Below are positions 1 to 6,968 of a stretch of DNA of 64,000 nucleotides, in pieces. The notes under the pieces were generated by a model that worked only from the letters and a program-made list of their open reading frames with translations, was not told where the DNA came from and did not search any database. The DNA lies in the NCBI GenBank assembly GCA_038252945.1, contig JBBSHN010000002.1:57771-121770 (forward strand), in the 5' to 3' direction. The translations under genes were made by a program, and so were the position numbers. Position 1 is the first letter of the stretch. Every line of letters starts with the position of its first letter. Source of the stretch: JAUJOE01 sp038252945. Lineage in GTDB: Bacteria; Actinomycetota; Actinomycetes; Propionibacteriales; Nocardioidaceae.

Positions 1-44
1 TTACCTCGAGGCGAGCCTGCAACCTGACAGTGAAGGGCTGAGCC

Positions 45-662
45 TCAGTCGTTCTCGATTCGTATGGGTGCGCCGTGCCGTAAGGCGACAACGACATCGA
101 CCAGCAGCCGCACGGCACCAGCGCCGATCACAAGACCGATAACGGCGGCGAGGATCGAGTCCAACCAATACAGGCCACCGGTGAAGTAGATCACCCCACC
201 GGCCACAGCCACGGCGGCACTTGTCACCGCATCCGACACCGTGTCCAGCAGCACCGACCGCATGTGCAGATCTTCGCGTCCGGCGTCCGCGCCCAGCACA
301 AGGGCACCGATCACCATGACGACGGTCGCGATCAGACTAACGATCAGCACCGGCAGCCCGTAGATGGTCGGTGTGTCGGTCAGGAGCCGGTGCACGGCCT
401 CGGCGATGACGAACACCGTCACCACCAGCAGCGCGGTTCCGTTGATCAGCGCGACATAAGTGGGCGCGCGCGAGCTGCCGCCGCTTCGGTTGCGCAGCGT
501 CACGGCGATGATTCCCAGCAGGATCGCGGCGCTGTCAGCGGCGTAGTCACCGCCGGCGGCAAGCACGCCCAAAGAATGGGTGGAGATACCGGCGATGACG
601 AGCACCACGATCATCGCCGCGTTCAGCGCCAGAACGATGGACAGCCGCCGCCGCTGGGACAT
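45..662 (-). CDS. Short cation diffusion facilitator (CDF) transporter, predicted Mn2+/Fe2+ type
   Basis: About 205 residues with roughly six hydrophobic segments. The CDF metal-site signatures are visible: D39-x3-D43 in the second helix (GGDYAADSAAILLG) and D140-x3-D144 after HMRSVLL in the fifth helix. In this family a DD-DD site is typical of Mn/Fe exporters, whereas zinc members usually carry a histidine, so Mn2+ efflux across the plasma membrane is my inference. The protein ends soon after helix six, so the usual ~90-residue cytoplasmic metal-sensing domain is absent. The ATG at 662 is chosen because CDF-like sequence begins there; the frame stays open upstream without homology I recognise. 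Immediately upstream on the same strand is the remnant of another putative Mn exporter. Confidence 0.8.
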   Translation of the reverse strand: MSQRRRLSIVLALNAAMIVVLVIAGISTHSLGVLAAGGDYAADSAAILLGIIAVTLRNRSGGSSRAPTYVALINGTALLVVTVFVIAEAVHRLLTDTPTIYGLPVLIVSLIATVVMVIGALVLGADAGREDLHMRSVLLDTVSDAVTSAAVAVAGGVIYFTGGLYWLDSILAAVIGLVIGAGAVRLLVDVVVALRHGAPIRIEND

Positions 663-718
663 CGCGTAAGTGTCGGGGCTGACGAAGGTCGTGTCCAGGT
701 GTTCCAGTGTGGGGTTGT

Positions 719-826
719 GTCCACCCCGGAGACGCCGATGCCGATAGCAGCGAAGTTGCTCGGGCCGAGCGAAACAGCAATGAGCACCAACGCGAGCACA
801 GCGACAGTGTGGCCGACAACCCCCAT
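719..826 (-). pseudogene. N-terminal remnant of an MntP-like manganese efflux pump
   Basis: From the ATG at 826 the minus strand encodes a hydrophobic stretch of about 36 residues (LVLIAVSLGPSNFAAIGIG, then VSGVD) that resembles the first helix of actinobacterial proteins annotated as MntP-type manganese efflux pumps. The resemblance stops after VSGVD, the frame runs into unrelated sequence, and the remaining five or so helices are missing. I read it as a decayed, 3'-truncated gene abutting the CDF gene. The assignment is from memory of the family and is moderate. The rest of 663-1031 shows nothing else I can support. Confidence 0.4.
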
Positions 827-1031
827 CCCCCGGGTGCCATCGCGGTGCCCACCACGACAAAGACACTTCGAAGGCCCCGCCGCTCAGCAACGTTGAACTG
901 GCCGGTCGGCTGAGCTCTCGCCACGCGGAGTGACTGTGGTGCTGCAGACCGGGGGGAGAAGATGTTGACGACGCGGTGGACCGTTCATCATCGCGGTGAC
1001 CGCCGTCCGAGCGCATCGAGGAGAAACTTTC

Positions 1032-1616
1032 ATGTGGCAGGCACTATTCGTCATGCAGATCCCCGTCCTGGAGAAGATCCTGCGAACGGTGCTGGTCTAC
1101 CTCGTCGTGGTGGTGCTTTTTCGGTTGGCTGGGAAGCGGGGTCTCGCCAACCTCAACAGCTTGGATCTCACGGTGCTCCTGCTGCTTTCCAACGTCGTGC
1201 AAAACGCAATCATCGGTAACGACAACAGCCTGCTCGGCGGGGCGGTCGGAGCGATCACGCTGGTCGCGATCAACGCCGGAGTTAACCACAGCCTGACGCG
1301 CAGCGAGCGCTTCGCTCATCTCATCGAGGGGGCCGCAACCACAGTCATCAGCGAAGGTCGTGAACTTCAAGGTGCGCTGCGACGGTTGGCGATACGCCCC
1401 GGTGACCTCGACCACGCCGTCAGGATGCAAAGCGCCGACGATGTCAGCGAGATCCAGGACGGTCGCCTCGAGCCAAGTGGCCAACTGGTACTCACCTTGA
1501 AGAAGAACGAGCAGGGCGCGACCAAGTCCGACATCGCCGATCTGCAACGGAAACTCGACGGCATTCAGGCAACCCTCGCAGCCTTGGCCGACGCAGAGCC
1601 ATGTAAGGAACCGTGA
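1032..1616 (+). CDS. DUF421 (YetF-like) membrane protein
   Basis: 194 residues. Three N-terminal hydrophobic segments (about 10-30, 45-65 and 70-90) surround the family hallmark FRLAGKRGLANLNSLDLTVL, followed by a soluble domain (VISEGRELQGALRRLAI) and a charged C-terminal helix that may form a short coiled coil. DUF421 proteins such as Bacillus YetF are membrane proteins with a cytoplasmic domain; their function is not firmly established. The start at ATG 1032 is supported by GAGGAG about 9 nt upstream; the longer reading from 996 adds only non-conserved residues. It stands alone between the metal-efflux genes and a 790-bp gene-poor stretch. Confidence 0.8.
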   Translation: MWQALFVMQIPVLEKILRTVLVYLVVVVLFRLAGKRGLANLNSLDLTVLLLLSNVVQNAIIGNDNSLLGGAVGAITLVAINAGVNHSLTRSERFAHLIEGAATTVISEGRELQGALRRLAIRPGDLDHAVRMQSADDVSEIQDGRLEPSGQLVLTLKKNEQGATKSDIADLQRKLDGIQATLAALADAEPCKEP

Positions 1617-2207
1617 AGCCCAAGCACCGGGCCCCGCTGCTGGAAACACATGGTGTGGAAGGTGTTGCGTGCGGTCGAGGTTCCGCGGACGGCACCCGGC
1701 TCTACCGCCGGCGCCAGCTCGAGGTCGGGGGGAACGCTCGACTGGCTGGGTGGGGCTGAGGCGATTCAAGGAAGCCGATGCCACACTTTTGTTCATGCGC
1801 TGTGTGGCGTTCGTCAGGAATGTCATGGTGGGTCGGGAGGCCTGCATCGAGCGTCCGTTGTGACTGTTCGCCACGGGTCCAGCCATCCCGGCTTTGAGGG
1901 GATAAGGCGGAACAAGCCGGACAGCTTAAACACCACCCCTTAATCCTTGTTGCCGCCAAGTCGGTCAAAGCATTATGGCCGTGTATGAGCATTCGGAGCA
2001 TGAGTCGTTCCCGGACTATCGCTGTCGTTGACCACCCGCCTCGCACGAACTCCCCTGGGTACCTTGCCAGCCGGACCTCTGATGAACACATGGGTTGCCA
2101 ACCGGCCGCAGCGGTCTTACACCCCCGGGTTCGTTCGAGGACCGCCATTCTGGCGGCCTGTGGGTTAAAGACGACACCGGCTGGTTGTGTATGACTTTGC
2201 CGTTGGC

Positions 2208-2280
2208 GGCCAGGCAGCTCACTCGGTGCGAGCGTCCGCCTGAAAGCGGAAGTTCGACGGTTCGACCCCGTCCCTGTCCC
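2208..2280 (+). pseudogene. Decayed tRNA-Phe (GAA)
   Basis: The stretch folds into a recognisable cloverleaf. Acceptor GGCCAGG (2208-2214) pairs with CCTGTCC (2273-2279) with one mismatch. D stem GCTC/GAGC is 2217-2220/2230-2233, anticodon stem TCCGC/GCGGA is 2235-2239/2246-2250, and the T arm GACGG-TTCGACC-CCGTC (2256-2272) is perfect. The anticodon loop CTGAAA has only six bases; a functional tRNA-Phe has CTGAAAA with GAA at 34-36. The 3' end is scrambled into CCCTGT repeats in place of a normal acceptor and CCA end. One missing loop base, an acceptor mismatch and the repeat expansion indicate a pseudogene. Confidence 0.7.
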
Positions 2281-2289
2281 TGTCCCTGT
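2272..2289. repeat. (CCCTGT)x3 tandem repeat at the 3' end of the tRNA-Phe remnant
   Basis: Three perfect copies of CCCTGT replace the expected single acceptor 3' strand of the tRNA-Phe. The last copy is followed by CCACAC, close to the CCACCA expected after an intact acceptor. The expansion therefore lies inside the old tRNA 3' end, the position used by many site-specific integrases; slippage would give the same picture. Confidence 0.8.
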
Positions 2290-2403
2290 CCACACAACGC
2301 GACAGTGGGTAAAGGTCTGCTGCTGCGGGGTGCAGAATAGGAGCCACTGCATGACCCTCACATCCAGCCATATTGAGACACCAGCCTTTCCAGGAGGACC
2401 CGC

Positions 2404-2859
2404 ATGACAGCGTCAGCCGAGAAGTCCAGCCCTAGTAGCACTGTGTCGAGCACTAGTGCTCTCACCACATCGCAAGGTCAGACCAGCATTGCTGACTCCG
2501 TGGTGTCAAAGATCGCCGGCATTTCCGCGCGAGACGTCTCTGGCGTCTACGAACTCGGCGGCAGCAGCGGCGCCTTGAAGGCGTTCTCCGCGGTGAAGGA
2601 GAGGATTCCAGGAGCCAGCCAGTCCGTAAGCCAAGGGGTGTCGGTTGAGGTCGGTGAGCGACAGGCTGCGATCGACCTCGACGTCATCGTTGAGTTCGGC
2701 GTCGCCATCGCGGATCTCGCGCAGGCCATCCGACGCCATGTGATCTCAGCCGTCGAGCGGATGACTGGCCTCGAAGTTACCGAGGTCAATGTCAGCGTCA
2801 ACGACATCCACCTCCCCTCCGACGACCAAGAGCCCGAAGAGCCAGCGCGAGTTGAATGA
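2404..2859 (+). CDS. Asp23/Gls24 family envelope stress response protein (first copy)
   Basis: 151 residues: a Ser/Thr-rich N-terminus (1-30), then a classic Asp23/Gls24 core with SVVSKIAGISARDVSGVYEL, the middle IDLDVIVEFGVAIADLAQAI and the end GLEVTEVNVSVNDIHL. Asp23 proteins are soluble and abundant, and associate with the inner membrane face through the membrane anchor AmaP. The AmaP-like gene at 4660 completes the set. AGGAGG at 2393-2398 precedes the ATG. First gene of a tightly packed six- to seven-gene operon running to 5232; the next gene starts 10 nt downstream. Confidence 0.88.
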   Translation: MTASAEKSSPSSTVSSTSALTTSQGQTSIADSVVSKIAGISARDVSGVYELGGSSGALKAFSAVKERIPGASQSVSQGVSVEVGERQAAIDLDVIVEFGVAIADLAQAIRRHVISAVERMTGLEVTEVNVSVNDIHLPSDDQEPEEPARVE

Positions 2860-2869
2860 GCCAGTTCCT

Positions 2870-3193
2870 GTGCCGCCAGCAACAGCTGCTGATGCGCCGC
2901 CGGATCCGGTAGAGCACTTTGCTGCCCTGGTGGAGAGATGCCCAGGTGTGGCCTCGCTGTCAGCTGGAACGTTTGGAGAGGTAGCCACATACCTGCCAGG
3001 AAGGCGCCGGGTCGTGGGCGTCCGCCTCAACGACGATTTTGTTGAGGTTCACGTCGTCGCGGAGTGGGGACCCCCCCTTGCGGCGGTGGCCGAACAGGTG
3101 CGCGTCGTGGGCGGCGGGTTCGCCGCCGGCAGACCAATCGACGTGTACATCGATGACATTGAGGTCCCTGAGCTCTTGACCGCGGGAGGATAG
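2870..3193 (+). CDS. Short Asp23-like protein
   Basis: About 107 residues from GTG 2870. Visible elements are VEHFAALVERCPGVASLSAG, VATYLPGRRRVVGVRL, VEVHVVAEWGPPLAAVAEQV and a C-terminal DVYIDDIEVPEL. This repeats the Asp23 layout in reduced form (a beta strand with VHVV, a helix with AVAEQVR, a final DIxVP strand), and short paralogues like this commonly sit beside full-length Asp23 in actinobacteria. The same frame is open from ATG 2789 inside the preceding gene, which would add about 27 low-complexity residues; that start overlaps by 71 nt, so I prefer a start near the end of the upstream gene. The exact start is unresolved. Confidence 0.65.
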   Translation: MPPATAADAPPDPVEHFAALVERCPGVASLSAGTFGEVATYLPGRRRVVGVRLNDDFVEVHVVAEWGPPLAAVAEQVRVVGGGFAAGRPIDVYIDDIEVPELLTAGG

Positions 3194-3198
3194 CGCCG

Positions 3199-3468
3199 AT
3201 GACCGGCGGCGCCCCTCTTGACGCTTCCAACGCCCGACGCAAAGCTGAGCGGCGAACGTTCATCCGTGATCACCACCCCGATCGGGGCGGCGACGCCGAA
3301 ACCTTCATCGCCGGCCTGGACCATCGGTCAGGGATCTCTCGCTTTGGTGAGCACGCGTCAGTCGTGTTCCGGCGACGACCGCGCGGAACCCGCCGAGCTG
3401 TGCTGCTTGCGAAACAACTGGCTTACCGAACCATCCGACGCCCGAAACCCAAACCGCGGGTGCGCTAG
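3199..3468 (+). CDS. Small basic protein with a J-domain-like HPD motif
   Basis: 89 residues. The N-terminal half carries RRTFIRDHHPDRGGDAETFI, in which HPDRGGD matches the HPD loop that J-domain proteins use to stimulate Hsp70 (DnaK); the C-terminus is Arg/Lys-rich. It is much shorter than a normal ~70-residue J domain plus effector, and the helix I/II part is minimal, so this is either a degenerate J domain or a family carrying the motif by descent. The ATG at 3199 follows a GGAGGATAG stretch that overlaps the upstream stop. Its place inside an Asp23 operon suggests a role in envelope stress; this is inference. Confidence 0.55.
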   Translation: MTGGAPLDASNARRKAERRTFIRDHHPDRGGDAETFIAGLDHRSGISRFGEHASVVFRRRPRGTRRAVLLAKQLAYRTIRRPKPKPRVR

Positions 3469-3495
3469 CGCGCCCGCTTGCCATGGAGGCAACGT

Positions 3496-3684
3496 ATGAC
3501 CATCACTGTCATTGGATTGTTCGCCGGCCTGCTCGTCGGCCTCGGCATTGCGATCGGCGGCTTCAACGGCTTCCTATTGTTGGTCGTCTTCGGCGCGATC
3601 GGATTGGTCATTGGAAAGGTTCTTGACGGAGACATCGACGTATCGTCCGTGCTGAACAACGCTACGAGCCGGAGGGTGCGGTGA
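3496..3684 (+). CDS. DUF2273-type small integral membrane protein
   Basis: 62 residues, almost entirely two hydrophobic segments (VIGLFAGLLVGLGIAIGGF and FLLLVVFGAIGLVIGKVLDG) followed by a short basic tail. DUF2273 proteins are regular members of Asp23/AmaP operons and are thought to sit in the membrane with AmaP. The ATG at 3496 has GGAGG (3484-3488) upstream; the longer frame from 3478 is less likely. The stop overlaps the GTG start of the next gene by 4 nt, so translation is probably coupled. Confidence 0.75.
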   Translation: MTITVIGLFAGLLVGLGIAIGGFNGFLLLVVFGAIGLVIGKVLDGDIDVSSVLNNATSRRVR

Positions 3685-4127
3685 GCAGCGCCTCCTCGAT
3701 CGCCGATCTGACTCCCTCACCAAGTTTGGGATCATTGCCAGGTGACGGTGCACCCCCGGGGCTTCTTGACGCTGCGCGCCGCGGAGAAACCCGCATCGAC
3801 GCTACTGTCGTCAACAAGGTGGCCGCCCAAGCGGTTCGGGAAATTGACAACGCCACGGGGAGCTCCCGGCGGATTCTTGGCATCAGCCTCGGTTCGACCG
3901 ACCAACACACCAGCGCAGTCGTGAAGGCTCGCGTCGACGACGACACCGCAGTCGTCGAGCTGACGATGACCGTCATCTATCCCGCGTCGGTGCAGCAGGT
4001 CACAAACCGGACCCGTCAACATCTTCGTCAACGCGTCGAAGAGTTAACCGGAATAATTGTGCAAGAAGTTCACATCACCGTCCCCGGGATGCGTATCGCC
4101 CGCCCCGACGCTTCTAGGGTTCAGTGA
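3681..4127 (+). CDS. Asp23/Gls24 family envelope stress response protein (second full-length copy)
   Basis: 148 residues from GTG 3681. The core holds ATVVNKVAAQAVREIDNATG, VVKARVDDDTAVVELTMTVI, VTNRTRQHLRQRVEELTGI and VQEVHITVPGM, matching the Asp23 order of helix, strands, helix and terminal strand. It diverges clearly from the copy at 2404, so this is an old duplication and not a recent repeat. The start overlaps the DUF2273 stop, and its stop overlaps the next start: a three-gene translationally coupled run. Probable role: cytoplasmic face of the membrane stress scaffold, inferred from the family. Confidence 0.85.
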   Translation: MSSASSIADLTPSPSLGSLPGDGAPPGLLDAARRGETRIDATVVNKVAAQAVREIDNATGSSRRILGISLGSTDQHTSAVVKARVDDDTAVVELTMTVIYPASVQQVTNRTRQHLRQRVEELTGIIVQEVHITVPGMRIARPDASRVQ

Positions 4128-4660
4128 GCCCGATGCGCGCGATCAACCGGATCGTGGCCGCCTTGGTCGCGCTTGTGCTACTGGGCGCCTCCGCTATCAC
4201 CCTGGTGGAGATCGCTCTTGCCGCCCTGGGCAAGTCACCTTGGATCGTTAACCACACCACGCTCGCCAACGACCTACATCATCGCGTCTGGCAAGACGGC
4301 TGGGTCCGGTTCGCCGGTGCCAGCGCGGTCATTGTCGGTCTCCTCCTCCTCTACGTCGCTTTTCGCAGAGGCGCACCTACCGACCTGCCGTTACAAACCG
4401 ACGAGCCGGGGGTTACCTTCACCGTCACCCGGAAGAGCCTCGAGAGCTACGCCGCAGGCATCGCAGAATCCGAGACCGGAGTCGACTCAGCCTCAGTAAA
4501 GGCCCGCAAGGCACGCGTCACTGTGACCGCTTCTACAATGCTGCTCGACCCTGGGGACCTCGAGCAACGAGTGCAGGCGGCGGTTGCCGCCCATCTCGGA
4601 AATCTCCACCTCGCCCACCCCGTCAACACGGCGGTATCGGTCCGCAACCGAGGAAACTGA
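4124..4660 (+). CDS. DUF6286-type membrane protein of the Asp23 operon
   Basis: 178 residues. Two N-terminal transmembrane segments (about 9-37 and 63-80, containing ALVALVLLGASAITLVEIAL and FAGASAVIVGLLLLYVAF) precede a soluble domain with the AmaP-like pattern of a short strand, ASVKARKARVTVTAST and a helix LEQRVQAAVAAHL. This resembles the DUF6286 proteins found beside AmaP. The start is GTG 4124 (overlapping the upstream stop) or ATG 4133. Its stop overlaps the following ATG. Likely a second membrane anchor for Asp23-family proteins. Confidence 0.75.
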   Translation: MSPMRAINRIVAALVALVLLGASAITLVEIALAALGKSPWIVNHTTLANDLHHRVWQDGWVRFAGASAVIVGLLLLYVAFRRGAPTDLPLQTDEPGVTFTVTRKSLESYAAGIAESETGVDSASVKARKARVTVTASTMLLDPGDLEQRVQAAVAAHLGNLHLAHPVNTAVSVRNRGN

Positions 4661-5232
4661 TGAAGAACCGTATCGACCGCATCAACCGGGCTCTGCTAGC
4701 CGTCGTTGGGCTGCTCCTCGTCGTTGCAGGAGCCCTCGTTATCGCATTGGGCACGTCCCTGTTCGGCGGCCGCGCTGACAAGCAGGTTATCCCCCCCAGC
4801 GTCTCCACTTTCATCCGCGACAATTCTTGGTACTGGTGGGCGGTGGCCGCCATGTGTGTTCTTGTTGCCGTTCTCATGCTGCGCTGGCTGTTCGCCCAGC
4901 TCCAGACCAGCAGCCTGTCCAAGCTCAACGTCCGATCCGACCGCCGCGACGGTGAGACCGTCCTCGAAGCAGCCGCTATCGCCGACGCCGTGGAACACGA
5001 AGTCCTGGCAATAAGCGGCGTCAGCAGCGCCACCATGCGGCTACTCGGAACAGCAAGCAGCCACCATCACAAGCTGACCGTCCTCCTCGATGAACGCGCC
5101 GACATCAACACCGTGCGCTCACGACTCAGCCGCCAGACCGTCCCCAACCTCCAACAAGCACTGGACTTCGACGACCCACAGCTGCAAATCCGCCTGGCCC
5201 TGCCAGGCCGGCGCCGCAGGCGCGTCGCCTGA
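4660..5232 (+). CDS. amaP: Alkaline shock response membrane anchor protein (AmaP-like)
   Basis: 190 residues with two N-terminal transmembrane helices (about 8-32 and 55-75: ALLAVVGLLLVVAGALVIAL and WWAVAAMCVLVAVLMLRWLF) and a cytoplasmic domain including LEAAAIADAVEHEVLAISGV, LTVLLDERADINTVRSRL and VPNLQQALDF, the AmaP layout. In Staphylococcus, AmaP tethers Asp23 to the membrane. The ATG overlaps the previous stop (ATGA). It ends the operon; a Arg-rich C-terminus follows the domain. The symbol is by family and context, not by a checked orthology. Confidence 0.75.
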   Translation: MKNRIDRINRALLAVVGLLLVVAGALVIALGTSLFGGRADKQVIPPSVSTFIRDNSWYWWAVAAMCVLVAVLMLRWLFAQLQTSSLSKLNVRSDRRDGETVLEAAAIADAVEHEVLAISGVSSATMRLLGTASSHHHKLTVLLDERADINTVRSRLSRQTVPNLQQALDFDDPQLQIRLALPGRRRRRVA

Positions 5233-5272
5233 GAGAAAGATTCAGATCCGATGATCACTCGGCCCCAGGGCT

Positions 5273-5320
5273 TGGCGCCCGGCAGGATTCGAACCTGATA
5301 GCGGCGGATTAGAAGTCCAG
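5273..5320 (-). pseudogene. 3' half of a tRNA-Arg (TCT), att-site-like fragment
   Basis: Read on the minus strand, the segment gives an anticodon loop CTTCTAA (complement of 5309-5315), the 3' anticodon stem TCCGC (5304-5308), a T arm CAGG-TTCGAAT-CCTG (5285-5297) and an acceptor 3' strand CGGGCGC (5275-5281). The 5' half (acceptor 5' strand and D arm) is not present beyond the anticodon stem, where pairing fails. Retention of exactly the stretch from the anticodon loop to the 3' end is the usual footprint of integration by a tyrosine-recombinase element, although no integrase remains nearby. Confidence 0.6.
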
Positions 5321-5507
5321 GCGGCTTTCTGACCTGGTCGGACCTCGACGTGTGCTGAGTCGTCGGCGATCGGCGGATTGCGCTTTAGACAAATGTATGG
5401 CGCAGGAGCAGGTGGCTGACAATGCTGCTGTGCCTGGCTTTCTGGCTCTGCTGATGATGGCAGGCGCTGTGTTGAGGCTCTTTCGTCGAGGCTGAATCGT
5501 TGGTGTT

Positions 5508-6080
5508 GTGCTGCTTCTCCTCGGGTTCGCTATGGCGCCGCTTGCGCAGGCAGCCAACATCCGGGTCACGAGTGGCCGCGTGTGTTGATGGGAACGCCGC
5601 ACGGCGACGTGATCCGGTCTTTGGCTGGAGACGACGTAGTTCATGGCCGCGGTCGAAGGGACAAGATTTTCTCCGGCCCGGGTGCCGACGTTCTTGGCGG
5701 TGGCCCTGGAAACGATTACTTGCTTGGCTGGGGAGGTTCAGATCGCCTGCTCGGCGCGGCGGTGGGCGACTTTTTGTCCGGCGACGCGGGAGATGACGTT
5801 GTCGTGGGCGGTCCTGGTGCTGACATCCTGACCAACTCCCCAGGAAACGATGTGCTGCGGGCGGTCCGCAACGCGACGCTCTCCTCGCAGGACCAGGGAA
5901 CGACATCTTGCGTGGAGGTGGCAACCCAGTCGGCTCTCCCTACGGGCCTGAGTACCCGCACCAGAAAGGGGCATCGACGTGGTGTCCGGCGGGCGTGGCC
6001 CCGACATCGTTGTCGGGCACCCACATGGAAGTAGGGACGTGATTAACTGTGGCCCTGGGAAAGACATCCTGCGCGCGTAG
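5508..6080 (+). pseudogene. Secreted RTX (calcium-binding nonapeptide repeat) protein, broken by frameshifts
   Basis: The pieces join in order through three reading frames. A signal peptide (VVLLLLGFAMAPLAQAA, frame from GTG 5508) runs to about 5585. Glycine/aspartate repeats such as GDDVV, GPGADVLGGGPGNDYLLG and GGPGADIL occupy the frame through 5582-5870. GDALLAGPGNDILRGGGN continues in a third frame from about 5875. The classic terminal repeat GRGPDIVVG and CGPGKDILRA returns to the first frame from about 5976, ending at TAG 6078. At least three indels are needed. An intact version would bind Ca2+ outside the cell. A further shift could extend it to TAG 6158, through DVVTSRETIQTSS, which resembles the tail of such proteins. 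Confidence 0.75.
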
Positions 6081-6086
6081 GCAAGT

Positions 6087-6122
6087 CGCTCGACCCGCTC
6101 GACCCGCTCGACCCGCTTGACG
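6087..6122. repeat. 9-bp tandem repeat, four copies
   Basis: CGCTCGACC is repeated three times exactly (6087-6113) followed by a 7/9 match CGCTTGACG. In the frame that continues the RTX-like tail it would encode Leu-Asp-Pro units, so it may be an in-frame expansion within the dying gene. Confidence 0.85.
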
Positions 6123-6160
6123 TCGTGACCTCGCGCGAGACCATCCAGACGTCGTCCTAG

Positions 6161-6888
6161 AGAGCAGGGAGAGGCTCCGCCACCGCCAAAGATGACGAAG
6201 TGCGGGCCGCTTCCGATGTGCCGAAAACCTCGAGACCGTCGCCCACACAGTCACCTGATAGTGGACCGTCGTGCCGGCGATGTGGAAGGCCACCGCCGAG
6301 CTCTAACGGCGGACACTGAGGTCCGCGTAGGGTGACGACGCCGAAGGCCACAGGCGGGTCTTCGACCACTTGGAGCTGTCACCCCGAGGCGCTGGAGCGC
6401 CTCAGTGCCGCACGCCGAACACTCCTCAAGGCGAGACGCCGACGATAGCGTCAAGTGCGGGCAGTGTGGGAAAGACCTTCACCCCGATCCGGTCCAGCGC
6501 GGTCTACTGCTCAGCCGCCTGCCGACAACGCGCCTACCGGCAACGGTAGACACCGCGAGGCGTGGTGCCAGGGGCGCATCCGGGGCGCACCAGGGGCGCA
6601 GGAGGGGCGCAGGAGCACGACAATCAGCGGTAACCGTTCACAACCGCTCGCAAGCGTTTCCGCAGTTGAGAGCGCCTTTTTGGCGAATCTGCGCAGGTCA
6701 TCGAATCGGCCGAAAGAGTACTTCGACTACTCCTGACACCGGGTGCCGCAATAGTCAGCCGCCACGGCTTATCTGGTATGCCATAGAAGACTGGCCCATC
6801 CAGAACCTATCGACGAGCCAGCCATGCCTGCCTAGATCCGAAGCGCCGAATTCTGTGCCCTGATCGCAGCCGCATTCGGCCTGCAGTT
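6161..6888. other. Decayed non-coding stretch with one recognisable gene remnant
   Basis: No intact gene is visible. The only family-like sequence is the zinc-motif remnant at 6453-6549. A short run of GGGGCGCA-type repeats lies at about 6567-6616. Stop codons are frequent in all frames and base composition drops after 6640, unlike the coding regions. Confidence 0.55.
6453..6549 (+). pseudogene. Remnant of a small zinc-motif protein (CxxC ... CSAACRQRAYRQR)
   Basis: One frame reads KCGQCGKDLHPDP from 6453; the next reads AVYCSAACRQRAYRQR and then a stop at 6547. Together these are the C-x2-C ... C-x3-C-RQRAYR pattern common in small actinobacterial zinc-binding proteins, interrupted by one frameshift near 6470-6498. 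The upstream part of the gene is not recognisable. The assignment is by motif only. Confidence 0.45.
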
Positions 6889-6910
6889 GTGGGTGAAGGG
6901 GTTCATCCAC
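6889..6910. promoter_or_regulatory. Hairpin upstream of the GYD gene
   Basis: GTGGGTGAA (6889-6897) and TTCATCCAC (6902-6910) form a 9-bp stem with one G-T wobble and a 4-base loop. It lies about 60 nt before the GYD start. There is no T tract, so it is as likely a leader structure or operator as a terminator. Confidence 0.35.
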
Positions 6911-6968
6911 CCTTGACGCCGGATGGTCCCAGCGTTTGAATGACCTACCAACACTTGAGGAGCATGCG

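Larger units (their letters stand above)
1617..2403. other. Gene-poor stretch containing tRNA debris
   Basis: No reading frame here has family-like sequence; the open frames on both strands are low-complexity or arginine/proline-rich and lack plausible starts. The stretch holds a decayed tRNA-Phe (2208-2280), a 6-bp tandem repeat (2272-2289) and a perfect small hairpin, CCGCCA-TTC-TGGCGG, at 2142-2156. AGGAGG-like sequence just before 2404 belongs to the next gene. Confidence 0.6.

Noticed and set aside
1044..1886. Minus-strand frame opposite the DUF421 gene
   Set aside because: Antisense to a gene with a proper RBS and family motifs; no domain in the minus frame.
2085..2160. Possible further tRNA fragments (TTGCCAA and CTTACAC loops) upstream of the tRNA-Phe remnant
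   Set aside because: The stems around those loops do not pair; the resemblance is short and likely chance.
2208..5320. Claim of an intact integrative element
   Set aside because: No integrase, relaxase, excisionase or phage gene is present and the two tRNA fragments are from different tRNAs; only past events can be suggested.
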